DNA of 30,328 nucleotides from Nostocoides sp. (GTDB lineage: Bacteria > Actinomycetota > Actinomycetes > Actinomycetales > Dermatophilaceae): assembly GCA_016702415.1 (NCBI GenBank), contig JADJEA010000006.1:1-30328 (forward strand), written 5' to 3'. Positions within the stretch are counted from its first letter, which is position 1, and every line of letters starts with the position of its first letter. The notes under the pieces are model-generated. The model had not been told where the DNA came from. It was given only the letters and a program-made list of their open reading frames with translations, and did not search any database. Shown in pieces: positions 20,470 to 27,706 of the stretch. A program made the translations under genes and the position numbers.

Positions 20470-20475
20470 AGACTA
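20470..20475 (-). promoter_or_regulatory. -10 box of mshC, leaderless layout
   Basis: TAGTCT on the minus strand ends 6 bases before the mshC GTG, in the 23-base gap after the SCO1664-like gene. No Shine-Dalgarno is visible. Confidence 0.5.
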
Positions 20476-20486
20476 CGGAATGGCGC

Positions 20487-21419
20487 TCACAGCGGCGGCC
20501 ACGGTATCGCCGGCCACCCTCCGCCCGCCCGCGGGTGATGGCGCCGGCGCAGCAGCCCGTCGACCCGGCCGGCCAGGGCCGCGATCTCCCTTTCGCTGAG
20601 GAGGTCGGCGAGGTCCCCGGCCAGCGTGGACTCCGGAAGGGACTCTGCAGCGGACCCTGCCGCGGACCCCGCAGCGGACTCGGAATCCGACTCCCGACCG
20701 AACTGTCGGCGTGGCTCCAGGGCGGACCGGAGTCGCTCCAAGCGGGCGACGTCGTCGTCGGTCAGCGGCTCTCCCGCCCACCCCCACAGGACGGTGCGCA
20801 ACTTCGGCTCGGTGTGGAAGGTCACGCCGTGGTCCACTGCATACAGCCGGCCCTCGTGGCGGAAGGCGTGCGCCCCCTTGCGATCGGCGTTGTTGAGGAC
20901 GACGTCGAGGACGGCCAGCGAACGGACGTCGTCCCGGTCCTCGTGCGCGATCAGCAGGGGTCGGCCGCGGTCGTCCTCGGCCCGCAGGACGGGGATCAGC
21001 CCTGTGGCGTCCGATCCCGGCCGGATCACCCGGACGACCGATTCGGCGGTGCCGGGGTCGCCGACCCAGGCCTGCGTCATACCGAGACCGCGCGGACCCT
21101 CGCGGATGATCGTCGGCGGGACGACATCCCAGCCGCCCGCCTCGCTAATGAGGTATGCCGCCCGCTCCCGCCCCGCGAGGCTGCCGTCGGGGAAGTCCCA
21201 CAGGGGGCGCTCCCCCGAGATCGGCTTGTACACCGCATACGGCCCGATGCCGGCGTCGCCGACGCGGACCAGGACGGTCGTGTTGGAGGCACCGGCGATC
21301 TGACCGACGATATGGAGGTCGCCGGTGGCGAGGTCGGTCGCGGAGATCAGCGTCGGTATCCGTTGGCGCGCGGGCAGATATGCCCGGTCGGGTCGAGCGG
21401 GCCTCCGCAGAACGGGCAC
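20487..21419 (-). CDS. SCO1664-family protein, PI3/4-kinase-like fold
   Basis: This conserved actinobacterial protein is related to phosphatidylinositol 3/4-kinase-type enzymes; its substrate is unknown. Key parts are TTVLVRVGDAGIGPYAVYKP (nucleotide-binding strand with Lys), GERPLWDFPDGSLAGRERAA, GMTQAWVGD, VLDVVLNNADRKGAHAF (catalytic Asn/Asp segment), GRLYAVDHGVTFH (metal-binding Asp) and RTVLWGWAGEPL. The usual family start is shorter: translation from CTG 21350 would overlap the DUF3090 stop as CTGA, whereas ATG 21419 adds 23 residues and overlaps by 73 bases. The choice is uncertain. Residues about 243-265 are a low-complexity Ser/Ala/Glu insert encoded by a short DNA repeat (20641-20697), probably a recent expansion. 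Confidence 0.88.
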   Translation of the reverse strand: MPVLRRPARPDRAYLPARQRIPTLISATDLATGDLHIVGQIAGASNTTVLVRVGDAGIGPYAVYKPISGERPLWDFPDGSLAGRERAAYLISEAGGWDVVPPTIIREGPRGLGMTQAWVGDPGTAESVVRVIRPGSDATGLIPVLRAEDDRGRPLLIAHEDRDDVRSLAVLDVVLNNADRKGAHAFRHEGRLYAVDHGVTFHTEPKLRTVLWGWAGEPLTDDDVARLERLRSALEPRRQFGRESDSESAAGSAAGSAAESLPESTLAGDLADLLSEREIAALAGRVDGLLRRRHHPRAGGGWPAIPWPPL

Positions 21420-21880
21420 GGGGGCCGACCGGCCGACACCAAAGCCTTGCAGCGGCGGGCGAACTCCTGAGCCGTCCCGGGTTGGATGACGACGTCGACC
21501 GTTTGGATTTCGGGCGGCAAGCCCGCAGCGCGCGCGTCCTGGTCGGCGTCGGCGTCGTCGGGATCGCGATCATGGCAGCGCAGGTGCACCAATTCGCGTT
21601 CGGTGTCCCACTCCACGCTCATCGCGACGATGCGGAAGTCATCCTCGAAGGGCGTCTCGAGCGGGTCGTTGTCCGGTGCCGGGGGCTGCGTGGTGCGGGT
21701 TCCGGTCGCATCGAGAAGGTCTTCGATGCGGTCGGCGAGCAGGGCGACCTGGAACTTCTCGACCGACATCGTCGTCCGCGACCCCGGACGGACGGCCTGG
21801 AGGAAGAAGGCCCGCTGCCCGGGTGGCCCTACCGTGCCGGCGACGAAGCGCTCGGGCGGGTCATAGCTCGCACGGCTCAT
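21347..21880 (-). CDS. DUF3090 family protein
   Basis: This is a conserved actinobacterial protein of 177 residues. It shows SYDPPERFVAGTVGPPGQRA, FFLQAVRPGSRTTMSVEKFQ, VALLADRIEDLLD, FRIVAMSVEWDTERELVHL and a C-terminal zinc-ribbon-like CPFCGGPLDPTGHICPR (Cys-x2-Cys...Cys). It is nearly always next to the SCO1664-family gene, and here the two overlap, implying joint work; the function is unknown. The ATG at 21880 lies 6 bases after TAGGGT, so it probably heads a DUF3090-SCO1664 (-mshC) transcription unit. Confidence 0.9.
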   Translation of the reverse strand: MSRASYDPPERFVAGTVGPPGQRAFFLQAVRPGSRTTMSVEKFQVALLADRIEDLLDATGTRTTQPPAPDNDPLETPFEDDFRIVAMSVEWDTERELVHLRCHDRDPDDADADQDARAAGLPPEIQTVDVVIQPGTAQEFARRCKALVSAGRPPCPFCGGPLDPTGHICPRANGYRR

Positions 21881-21886
21881 GAACGG

Positions 21887-21892
21887 ACCCTA
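21887..21892 (-). promoter_or_regulatory. -10 box of DUF3090, leaderless layout
   Basis: TAGGGT on the minus strand ends 6 bases before the ATG at 21880, in the 40-base gap after the DUF881 gene. Confidence 0.5.
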
Positions 21893-21920
21893 ACTGTGGG
21901 TGGGCGGGCGGTGAACGAGG

Positions 21921-22682
21921 CTACTTCGTGGCGCTGGGGGTGCCGGTGTCGGGCCGGGCGAACACCGGCGCCTTGGCCGTGACAATGCCGGTGATGTCGA
22001 CGGTGTCCAGGCTCGCGACCGTGGCCTCCCCACCGAGGCGATGGACCGACTCCACGACGCCCCCGGGGATGTCCATCGCCGAGGCCATCGTCGCTGGCTC
22101 GCCGATCGCGAGAATCGTGTAGGGGCTGGTCAGGGGCTGGGTGCCGACACGGACGGTGCCGTCGGCGTCGGTGAAGTAGGTCGCGGTGACGACCCGTGCG
22201 GACCCGATCTGGATGGCCTCGGCGCCGGCATCGCGGAGTTCCTGAATGGTGTCGAGCAGGAGGGACGCGCCGATCTTGTGCTCGGGATCGGTGATGACGA
22301 TGCGCACTCCCGGGCCGGTCGCCGGGATGGTCCCGGCGAGGATCGACAGGCTGTCGGCGCGGTCCTTCGCCGCGGCGAGGGCCGCTGCGAGGTCGGTCTC
22401 GTTGCCCTGGAGGCTGTCACGGGTGCGCTCGAGATCGCGCAGTTCCCCGTTGAGCCGTTGGCCGTTCTGGGTGACGTCGTCGAGGACCCGCACGAGCTCG
22501 TCCTCCCGCAGACCCTCCAATGGCTGTCCACGGTTGGCGCGCAGTTGCGTCGCGAGAGCGAAGCCGAGGAGGACGGCCAAGACGGTGACGAAGAGGGTTC
22601 CCCGGGTCAGCCGCGGCCGGGCGATGACGTAGAGGCGTCGCCATGCGGAGGGACCCGGCCGGGCCTCGGGACGCTCGCTCAT
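21921..22682 (-). CDS. DUF881 membrane-anchored protein (second copy)
   Basis: The protein has 253 residues with one N-terminal membrane helix (about 28-46, TLFVTVLAVLLGFALATQL), a coiled-coil region (about 60-110) and the DUF881 domain (TIPATGPGVRIVITDPEH; LLLDTIQELRDAGAEAIQIG; GTVRVGTQPLTSPYTILAIG). DUF881 proteins face the outside and are paired with sbp in Gram-positive gene clusters near division genes; their exact role is not established. The ATG overlaps the sbp stop as ATGA. It ends the four-gene operon. The glycine-cleavage H protein, FHA protein and FtsR-type regulator that commonly follow are absent. Confidence 0.9.
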   Translation of the reverse strand: MSERPEARPGPSAWRRLYVIARPRLTRGTLFVTVLAVLLGFALATQLRANRGQPLEGLREDELVRVLDDVTQNGQRLNGELRDLERTRDSLQGNETDLAAALAAAKDRADSLSILAGTIPATGPGVRIVITDPEHKIGASLLLDTIQELRDAGAEAIQIGSARVVTATYFTDADGTVRVGTQPLTSPYTILAIGEPATMASAMDIPGGVVESVHRLGGEATVASLDTVDITGIVTAKAPVFARPDTGTPSATK

Positions 22683-23011
22683 GCCTTGAAGAGATGCCGG
22701 CGGATCGAGGCGACATTGGAAAAGATGCGGACCCCGAGGACGACCACGACACCGGTCGACAGCTGTGCCCCGACCCCGAGCTGGTCGCCGAGGAAGACGA
22801 TGAGGGCCGCGACGACGACATTGGAGAGGAAGGAGACGACGAAGACCTTGTCGTCGAAGATCCCGTCGAGGGCCGCCCGGATGCCGCCGAAGACGGCATC
22901 CAGCGCCGCGACGACGGCGATCGGCAGATAGGGCAAGAGCCAGACGGGAACGTCGGGCTTGACGAGGACGCCGATGAGGATCCCGACGGCCAGGCCCAGG
23001 GCGGGGATCAC
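22679..23011 (-). CDS. sbp: Small basic protein, DUF1290
   Basis: The protein has 110 residues with three hydrophobic segments: IPALGLAVGILIGVLV, LLPYLPIAVVAALDAVFGG and a pair around VVSFLSNVVVAALIVFLGDQ, ending RIFSNVASIRRHLFKA. This matches the Sbp/DUF1290 family, encoded between two DUF881 genes in many Gram-positives. The GTG start overlaps the stop of the upstream DUF881 gene (GTGA), and its own stop overlaps the next ATG (ATGA). The function is unknown. Confidence 0.92.
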   Translation of the reverse strand: MIPALGLAVGILIGVLVKPDVPVWLLPYLPIAVVAALDAVFGGIRAALDGIFDDKVFVVSFLSNVVVAALIVFLGDQLGVGAQLSTGVVVVLGVRIFSNVASIRRHLFKA

Positions 23012-23853
23012 GAGCCCTCCTTCAGCGGTCGTGAAGTGGTCACGGTCAGGCTCGTCGCGGCCGGCAGCACCAGGTCGTCGCTCGTGTCGACCTTGGTGAC
23101 GACCCCGAAATTGTCGCCGAGCGATTTGACGTATGCCGCGCCCGCCCCCTCCGCGAACGCCGCCGGCAGCGTGTCGGGGTCGCCGATCGCCTGGATCCGG
23201 TAGGGCGGCACCAGGGGCCGGAAGTTGACGAGGATGGCGTCGCCGGCGAACCGGATTGCCGTCCGGCTGGAGAGCCGTTGTCCGTCGACCGCGATCGCCT
23301 CGGCCCCGGCCGCCCACAGGGCGTTGACGACGAACACGACGTCCCGGGAGAGCACCCGTCCGTGTCCGGGCGACTGCGCCGGTGTCCCGGTCTCGGGCGC
23401 GTCGTCGAGGGTGACGGCCAGGCCGGGGCCGGTCACGGCGTCTGCGCCGAGCACCTGGCGAAGCACGGCGACCTTGTCCGCGGCGCTGCCTTGCTGGGCC
23501 CGGTCGAGCGCTGCCCGCTCCAGTGCCGAGATCTGGGTCTCCGTGGCGGCGATGGCCGCCGTCGTCGTCTCGGCCTCGGTGCGCCGGGATTCGATGCGCG
23601 AGATCAGGTCGCCGCGGACCGTCGCCGTCCGTGAGGTCCCCGACCCGAGGGTCGTCGCGGCGACCGCGAGGAGCAGACCCACGAGCACGCAGGCGAGCAG
23701 CAGCGCAGGTGAGCGGGAGGCGGCTGGTGTCGCGGTGCCGGAGGCTGCGCGGCGGGCGGCGGCCGCGGCATACCCCGGATCGAGGGGACGCTGGAGCATC
23801 TCGGTGAGCAGGGTCATCGAGGCGTCGGGCCGGCGCGGCGGCGCGGCGGTCAT
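23008..23853 (-). CDS. DUF881 membrane-anchored protein (first copy)
   Basis: The protein has 281 residues starting MTAAPPRRPDASMTLLTEML. A membrane helix (about 50-69, SPALLLACVLVGLLLAVAAT) precedes a coiled coil (about 80-125), then the DUF881 core: AVTGPGLAVTLDDAPETG, VFVVNALWAAGAEAIAVDGQ, ILVNFRPLVPPYRIQAIGDP. ATG 23853 overlaps the stop of the phosphatidyltransferase gene (ATGA), which fixes the start over longer in-frame extensions. It is paired with a second DUF881 across sbp. Confidence 0.9.
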   Translation of the reverse strand: MTAAPPRRPDASMTLLTEMLQRPLDPGYAAAAARRAASGTATPAASRSPALLLACVLVGLLLAVAATTLGSGTSRTATVRGDLISRIESRRTEAETTTAAIAATETQISALERAALDRAQQGSAADKVAVLRQVLGADAVTGPGLAVTLDDAPETGTPAQSPGHGRVLSRDVVFVVNALWAAGAEAIAVDGQRLSSRTAIRFAGDAILVNFRPLVPPYRIQAIGDPDTLPAAFAEGAGAAYVKSLGDNFGVVTKVDTSDDLVLPAATSLTVTTSRPLKEGS

Positions 23854-24454
23854 CGGCGCGAGCGCGCGACGGCGAGGTGGAAGCGGCGCAATTGCACGGC
23901 ATACATCAGGCCGGCGACCCAATAGAGGGCGATCCCCCACCACGCGAACCCCCACCCGATCGGGCGCGCCCATCGGGCGAGGGTGCCGTCGCCGTCGGCG
24001 AGCAAGAGGCACGGGAAGGCATAGAGGAGGTTGAAGGTCGCTGACTTCCCGACGAAGTTGACGGGCAACTCGCGCAGTCCGTCGCGGCGGGCGAACACGA
24101 GCAGGATGACGAGGAAGACCTCACGACCGACGATCACCGCAATGACCCACCACGGGACGATGCCGCGCAGGCCGAGCCCGAGCAGCGTCGCAAAGATGTA
24201 GAGCCGGTCGGCGACCGGGTCGAGCACCTCCCCCAGCTTCGAGGTCATCCCGAAGGTGCGGGCGATCTTGCCGTCGAGATAGTCGGTGACCCCCGAGACC
24301 ATGAGCAGGACGAGGGCGAGGGTGTCGTGTTTGCCGAGGATCGCCCAGAGGAAGACGGGGACGCCGACAAGGCGCGCCATCGAGAGGATGTTGGGGATCG
24401 TGAACACCCGATCGGTGGACGCCGACTCCTTGGTCGAGACCCTGCTTCCGCCAC
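23850..24454 (-). CDS. CDP-alcohol phosphatidyltransferase (possible 1-base frameshift at start)
   Basis: This membrane enzyme swaps CMP of a CDP-lipid for an alcohol to make a phospholipid. The family signature D-G-x2-A-R-x8-G-x3-D-x3-D is complete (24190-24280, YLDGKIAR ... LGEVLDPVADR). Membrane segments follow (LVLLMVSG, WWVIAVIVGREVFLVILLVF, a C-terminal pair). The alcohol (glycerol phosphate or inositol phosphate) cannot be fixed from the motif. GTG 24407 is an unbroken start. A leaderless GTG at 24454, five bases after TAGGCT, would give an N-terminus of about 17 further residues if one base were restored near 24440, and the length is one short of a multiple of three. It heads the DUF881-sbp-DUF881 operon. 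Confidence 0.88.
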
Positions 24455-24459
24455 GGGGA

Positions 24460-24465
24460 AGCCTA
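24460..24465 (-). promoter_or_regulatory. -10 box for the phosphatidyltransferase operon
   Basis: TAGGCT on the minus strand ends 5 bases before GTG 24454. It is back-to-back with the aminotransferase promoter in a 46-base divergent gap. Confidence 0.4.
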
Positions 24466-24487
24466 ATCGGCACCGATGACAGTGGCG

Positions 24488-24493
24488 TACATT
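24488..24493 (+). promoter_or_regulatory. -10 box of the aminotransferase gene, leaderless layout
   Basis: TACATT ends 7 bases before ATG 24501, with no Shine-Dalgarno between. Confidence 0.45.
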
Positions 24494-24500
24494 CCCCTCC

Positions 24501-25645
24501 ATGCCTGCGATCTTCGACCTGTCCCTCGACGAGCTGCGTCGGCGCACGAGCGCCAAGTGGCGGGCCTACCCGGCGGACGTCATCCCGGCGTGGGTAGCCG
24601 AAATGGATTGTCACCTCGCGCATCCGGTCAAGGACGCGCTGGCGGAGTTCGTCGCGCTGGGCGACACCGGTTATCCGGTCGCGGCGCGCTATGTGGAGGC
24701 CTTCTCCGGGTTCGCCGGCCGGCATTGGGGGTGGACGGTCGACCCGGCCCGGGCGGTGCTGTCCGCCGACGTCATGATGGGCATCCTCAGCGTCCTTCTC
24801 GCGGTCACCGAGCCCGAGGACATCGTCATCATCAACGACCCCGTGTATCCGCCGTTCGAGTCCTTCCCGACCCTGATCGACCGCACGGTCAGGCGTTCTC
24901 CGATGACGCCGGAAGGCCGGATCGATCTCGCCGAGCTGGAGGAAACCTTCGCCGAGGCGGCCACCGGAGTCGGTCAGATTGCGTACCTCCTGTGCAACCC
25001 CCACAACCCGACCGGGGTGGTCCATACCGCCGAGGAACTCGCCGCGGTGGCCGACCTCGCCGATCGCTTCGACGTCACCGTCATCTCGGATGAGGTCCAC
25101 GGCCCCTTGGTGTATGCCGATTCGCCCCCCTTCACCCCGTATCTCACCGTCGCCGGGGCACCCGTGGGTTCGCCGTGCATTCGGCGGCCAAGACGTTCTC
25201 CCTCGCCGCGCTCAAGGCGGGGGTGGTCATCGCGGGTGAGCGGAACGGCATACATCTGCCGCGGGTCGCGCAGGGACCCAACGCGAGCCTGTCGGGGGTC
25301 TATGCGCATGCCGCCGCATGGGACGGTGGGGACGCCTGGCTGGCGCAACTCCTCACCGAATTGGATGCCAATCGCCGGCTGGTCGTCGACCAGGTCGCGG
25401 CCACGATCCCGGGCGTGTCCGTGCTGATGCCGCAGGCGACCTACCTGATGTGGCTCGACTGTCGCGCCCTCGACCTCGACCGCGATCCGGCGCGCTTCTT
25501 CCTCGACGAGGCGCGCGTCGGGCTCAATTCCGGGCCCACGTTCGGACCGCGCGGCGAGGGGCACGTCCGCCTGAACATTGCCACCTCCCCCGCGATCCTC
25601 ACCGAGATCCTCAACCGGATGGCCCAGGCGGTGTCCCGGCGCTGA
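24501..25645 (+). CDS. PatB/MalY-type PLP aminotransferase or cystathionine beta-lyase (one frameshift)
   Basis: This is a class I/II pyridoxal-phosphate enzyme of about 381 residues. Sub-family features are an early KWRAYPADVIPAWVAEMD, GDTGYPV, HWGWTVDPARAV, IVIINDPVYPPF, YLLCNPHNPTGVVH with the conserved Asn, and VTVISDEVHGPLVYAD with the PLP-ring Asp. After about 25168 one base is missing; the next frame continues FAVHSAAKTFSLAALKAG with the PLP-binding Lys, and later FLDEARVGLNSGPTFGPRG and GHVRLNIATSP with the carboxylate-binding Arg. Members such as MalY and PatB cleave cystathionine (C-S lyase). As written the two halves are out of frame, probably a lost G near GTGGGTTCG. Confidence 0.88.
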
Positions 25646-25750
25646 TCACCTGATCGCGCTGCTCAGGTCGTATGCCGCGACCACGACTGAGGTGGCCCGA
25701 AGGAGGGTTATCCAAGGGGGGGCCTTCCGAACGTCGAATGGTTTCGCTCC

Positions 25751-25788
25751 CACGTCCAACGCATTTCACGTCCAGCGTGTTCTAAAAT
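25751..25788 (+). promoter_or_regulatory. Promoter and operator-like direct repeat of the XRE-ImmA/PIN cassette
   Basis: TAAAAT (25783-25788) ends 7 bases before ATG 25796, giving a leaderless start. CACGTCCAACG (25751-25761) and CACGTCCAGCG (25767-25777) repeat 16 bases apart just upstream, a plausible binding site for the encoded XRE domain. No standard -35 box is clear. The gap from 25646 to 25750 shows no gene. Confidence 0.5.
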
Positions 25789-25795
25789 CGCACAC

Positions 25796-26904
25796 ATGGC
25801 AGTCGATGCGGCCTCGTTGGGGCAACGAATCGCCGATGCTCGCGGCAGGGCAGGTCTGACACAGGCTGAGCTCGCCGGCCAGGCAACCCTGGACCGTTCC
25901 GCCCTGGCCAAGGTTGAGGGAGGGTCGCGACGGATCACGGCGGTCGAGCTCGCCCGCATCGCTGACGCATTAGAGACTCGGATCGACTGGTTCCTGACCC
26001 CCGCTCCCCCGAGCCTTGTCGATCATCGCAACGCTCAAGAACTCGGCGTAGCCACCCGGGGCATCGACGAGTGCATCGAGGCAGCGGCGCGCGATGTCGA
26101 GTTCGTGGCGGACCATGACGACACCTGGGCGTCGCCTGACGTGCCGGCCTTCTCCCCCCCTCGGACTCACGCAGACGCGGAGTCGATGGCCGCCGACGTG
26201 CGACGACGTCTTCGATTGGGTGACGAGCCAGCCTGCGACCTGGGGCGTCTTGTCGCCACCCTCGGCCTGACGGTCTTTCCCTGGACCTGGGTCCCCGTGA
26301 GGCGGATGCGGCGACAATCCTCTTGAAGCGCGGGGGCGTGTCTGTCGTCAACGGCACCCTTCACACCGGCCGCCGTCGACTCGCATTGGCCCACGAACTG
26401 GGCCATTACCTCAGCGCCGACCAGTTCACCATCGATGTGACTCTCGGTGAGAGCATGGACGGGGTAAGTAGGGAAGCCCGATTCGATCGGTTTGCCCGGG
26501 CCCTCCTCCTGCCGAGCACGGTACTCAAGCGGTTCCCAGGCTTGTCGAGCACCAACGCGGACGAGTTGCGCTCCGCGTATCCGGGCAGGCAGCGAGTACC
26601 GGGTCGACATGTCGACTCTTGCCCGTCGCCTTGTCGACCTCGGTACGTGCACCTGGGATCGCGCGGGGTCATCCGGCGCTTCCGGACCACAAAGGCAGAC
26701 ATCATCGAGATGAACCTGCTAACCCATGACGAACTCGCCCCGCCCTTCATCTCCCGGGACTATGAGCAAGCGGTCCTTCGGCTCTATCGGGCCGAGGTCA
26801 TCTCGTCGGCGCGAGCGGTCGACCTGCTTCGCAACAGTCTGGAGGAGGCAGACCTCCCGGAGCTTCCGCTGCTCCCAGACGACGCCATCTGGTCATTCAC
26901 GTGA
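25796..26904 (+). CDS. XRE-ImmA/IrrE two-domain regulator and metallopeptidase (frameshifted)
   Basis: Residues 7-65 are an XRE helix-turn-helix (LGQRIADARGRAGLTQAELA, RSALAKVEGGSRRITAVELA). After a linker comes an ImmA/IrrE zinc peptidase domain: LALAHELGHYLSA with the HExxH-type motif HELGH, FDRFARALLLPS as the following helix, then SEYRVDMSTLARRLVDLG, VIRRFRTTKADIIEMNLLT and a C-terminal EEADLPELPLLPDDAIWSF. Such proteins sense a signal and cut a repressor or antitoxin. Frame changes: one C lost near 26283 (TTTCCCTGG), a shift near 26575, and one G lost near 26665; otherwise the reading is convincing. Its stop overlaps the PIN gene start (GTGA). Confidence 0.8.
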
Positions 26905-27467
26905 ACCATCCGGACGCCCACACGGAAGTCCTCGTCTTCGACACCGGTCCACTCACGCACTTCGCGAAGGAGGGTTGGCTTGGCACGTTGAAGGCGATCG
27001 TCGGTGACCGTCGCGCCCTCGTGCCTGACGTTGTGGTGAGTGAACTGGAAGTGGGCGCACTTCTGGATGGCAGGGTGAAGTCCGTCCTGGAGGCAGATTG
27101 GCTCGTGCACCGGGAACTCTCCGCGCCGACGGAGATGGCGGCGTTGGCCACATTCACCACGCGACTGGTCGTGGGCCGGAGGAACCTCGGGGAGTGCGCC
27201 GTCCTCGCGCTCGGACAAGTTCTTGGCGCGACGGTCGTCGTGGACGACGGAGCTGCACGCAAAGCGGCTCATGACCACGGCATCGCCTGCAAACCCACGC
27301 TATCTCTGCTATGTGAGGGTATCCGCAACGGTCTGCTCACGATTGATCTCGTGTCTCACCTCGCCGACGATCTCATCCGCGGCGACTACCGGCTGCCCTT
27401 CCCTGTCGGCGGATTCAGGCAATGGGCAATCGACAATGGCGTCGTGCCGGAGCCGCGGGCCGGATAG
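26901..27467 (+). CDS. PIN-like nuclease-fold protein, candidate toxin
   Basis: The protein has 188 residues and an intact frame. Acidic PIN positions are all visible: LVFDTGPLTHFAKEGW (Asp12), VPDVVVSELEVG (Glu), RNLGECAVLALGQVLGA (Glu of the GE motif) and TVVVDDGAARKAAHDHGI (Asp). PIN domains are metal-dependent RNases and are the toxin part of many toxin-antitoxin pairs. The GTG start overlaps the XRE-ImmA stop by four bases, so the two are coupled. The order regulator/peptidase then PIN is a recurring pairing in bacteria, and an antitoxin or immunity role for the first gene is inference. Base composition is more AT-rich than the neighbours and the GTATGC motif is missing. Confidence 0.78.
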   Translation: MNHPDAHTEVLVFDTGPLTHFAKEGWLGTLKAIVGDRRALVPDVVVSELEVGALLDGRVKSVLEADWLVHRELSAPTEMAALATFTTRLVVGRRNLGECAVLALGQVLGATVVVDDGAARKAAHDHGIACKPTLSLLCEGIRNGLLTIDLVSHLADDLIRGDYRLPFPVGGFRQWAIDNGVVPEPRAG

Positions 27468-27497
27468 GTCGCTAGACCCCACGTACACGCAAGAATC

Positions 27498-27530
27498 GGC
27501 CTCGAAGCCGAAAGTTCCGAGGCCTTTTTT
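27498..27530 (+). terminator. Intrinsic terminator after the PIN gene
   Basis: GGCCTCG (27498-27504) pairs with CGAGGCC (27518-27524) and is followed directly by six T. It ends transcription of the plus-strand cassette before the tRNA that faces it. Confidence 0.85.
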
Positions 27531-27553
27531 CCATTGCATAGCAAGCGTTTTGT

Positions 27554-27622
27554 TCGGGCTGACAGGATTTGAACCTGCGACCCTTGCGCCTGATCAAGTG
27601 CGCTAAGCTGCGCCACGGCCCG
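27554..27622 (-). tRNA. tRNA, Pro-like body, degraded
   Basis: The minus strand shows an acceptor CGGGCCG pairing with CAGCCCG (one C-A mismatch), a D-stem GCGC/GCGC, a T-arm GCAGG-TTCAAAT-CCTGT and discriminator A. The body matches actinobacterial proline tRNA, which commonly lies just downstream of der. Defects: the D-loop is only six bases (AGCTTA, no GG), and the anticodon arm CTTGA...GCAAG leaves a six-base loop TCAGGC with a mismatch, so no anticodon can be assigned. It is either indel damage like that in the adjacent genes, or a non-functional tRNA left beside an integrated cassette. Confidence 0.6.
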
Positions 27623-27706
27623 TGGCAATGCCCCCTGCCCGGGAGGCGGGTGAAACCTTACCCCACTGGTGCCCGCGACCCCAATCGGCAGGATTCACCA
27701 GCCAGC

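Noticed and set aside
25646..25795. A second attachment-site copy matching the tRNA 3' end
   Set aside because: No stretch of the tRNA end sequence is repeated on the far side of the cassette, so integration by tRNA-site recombination cannot be shown.
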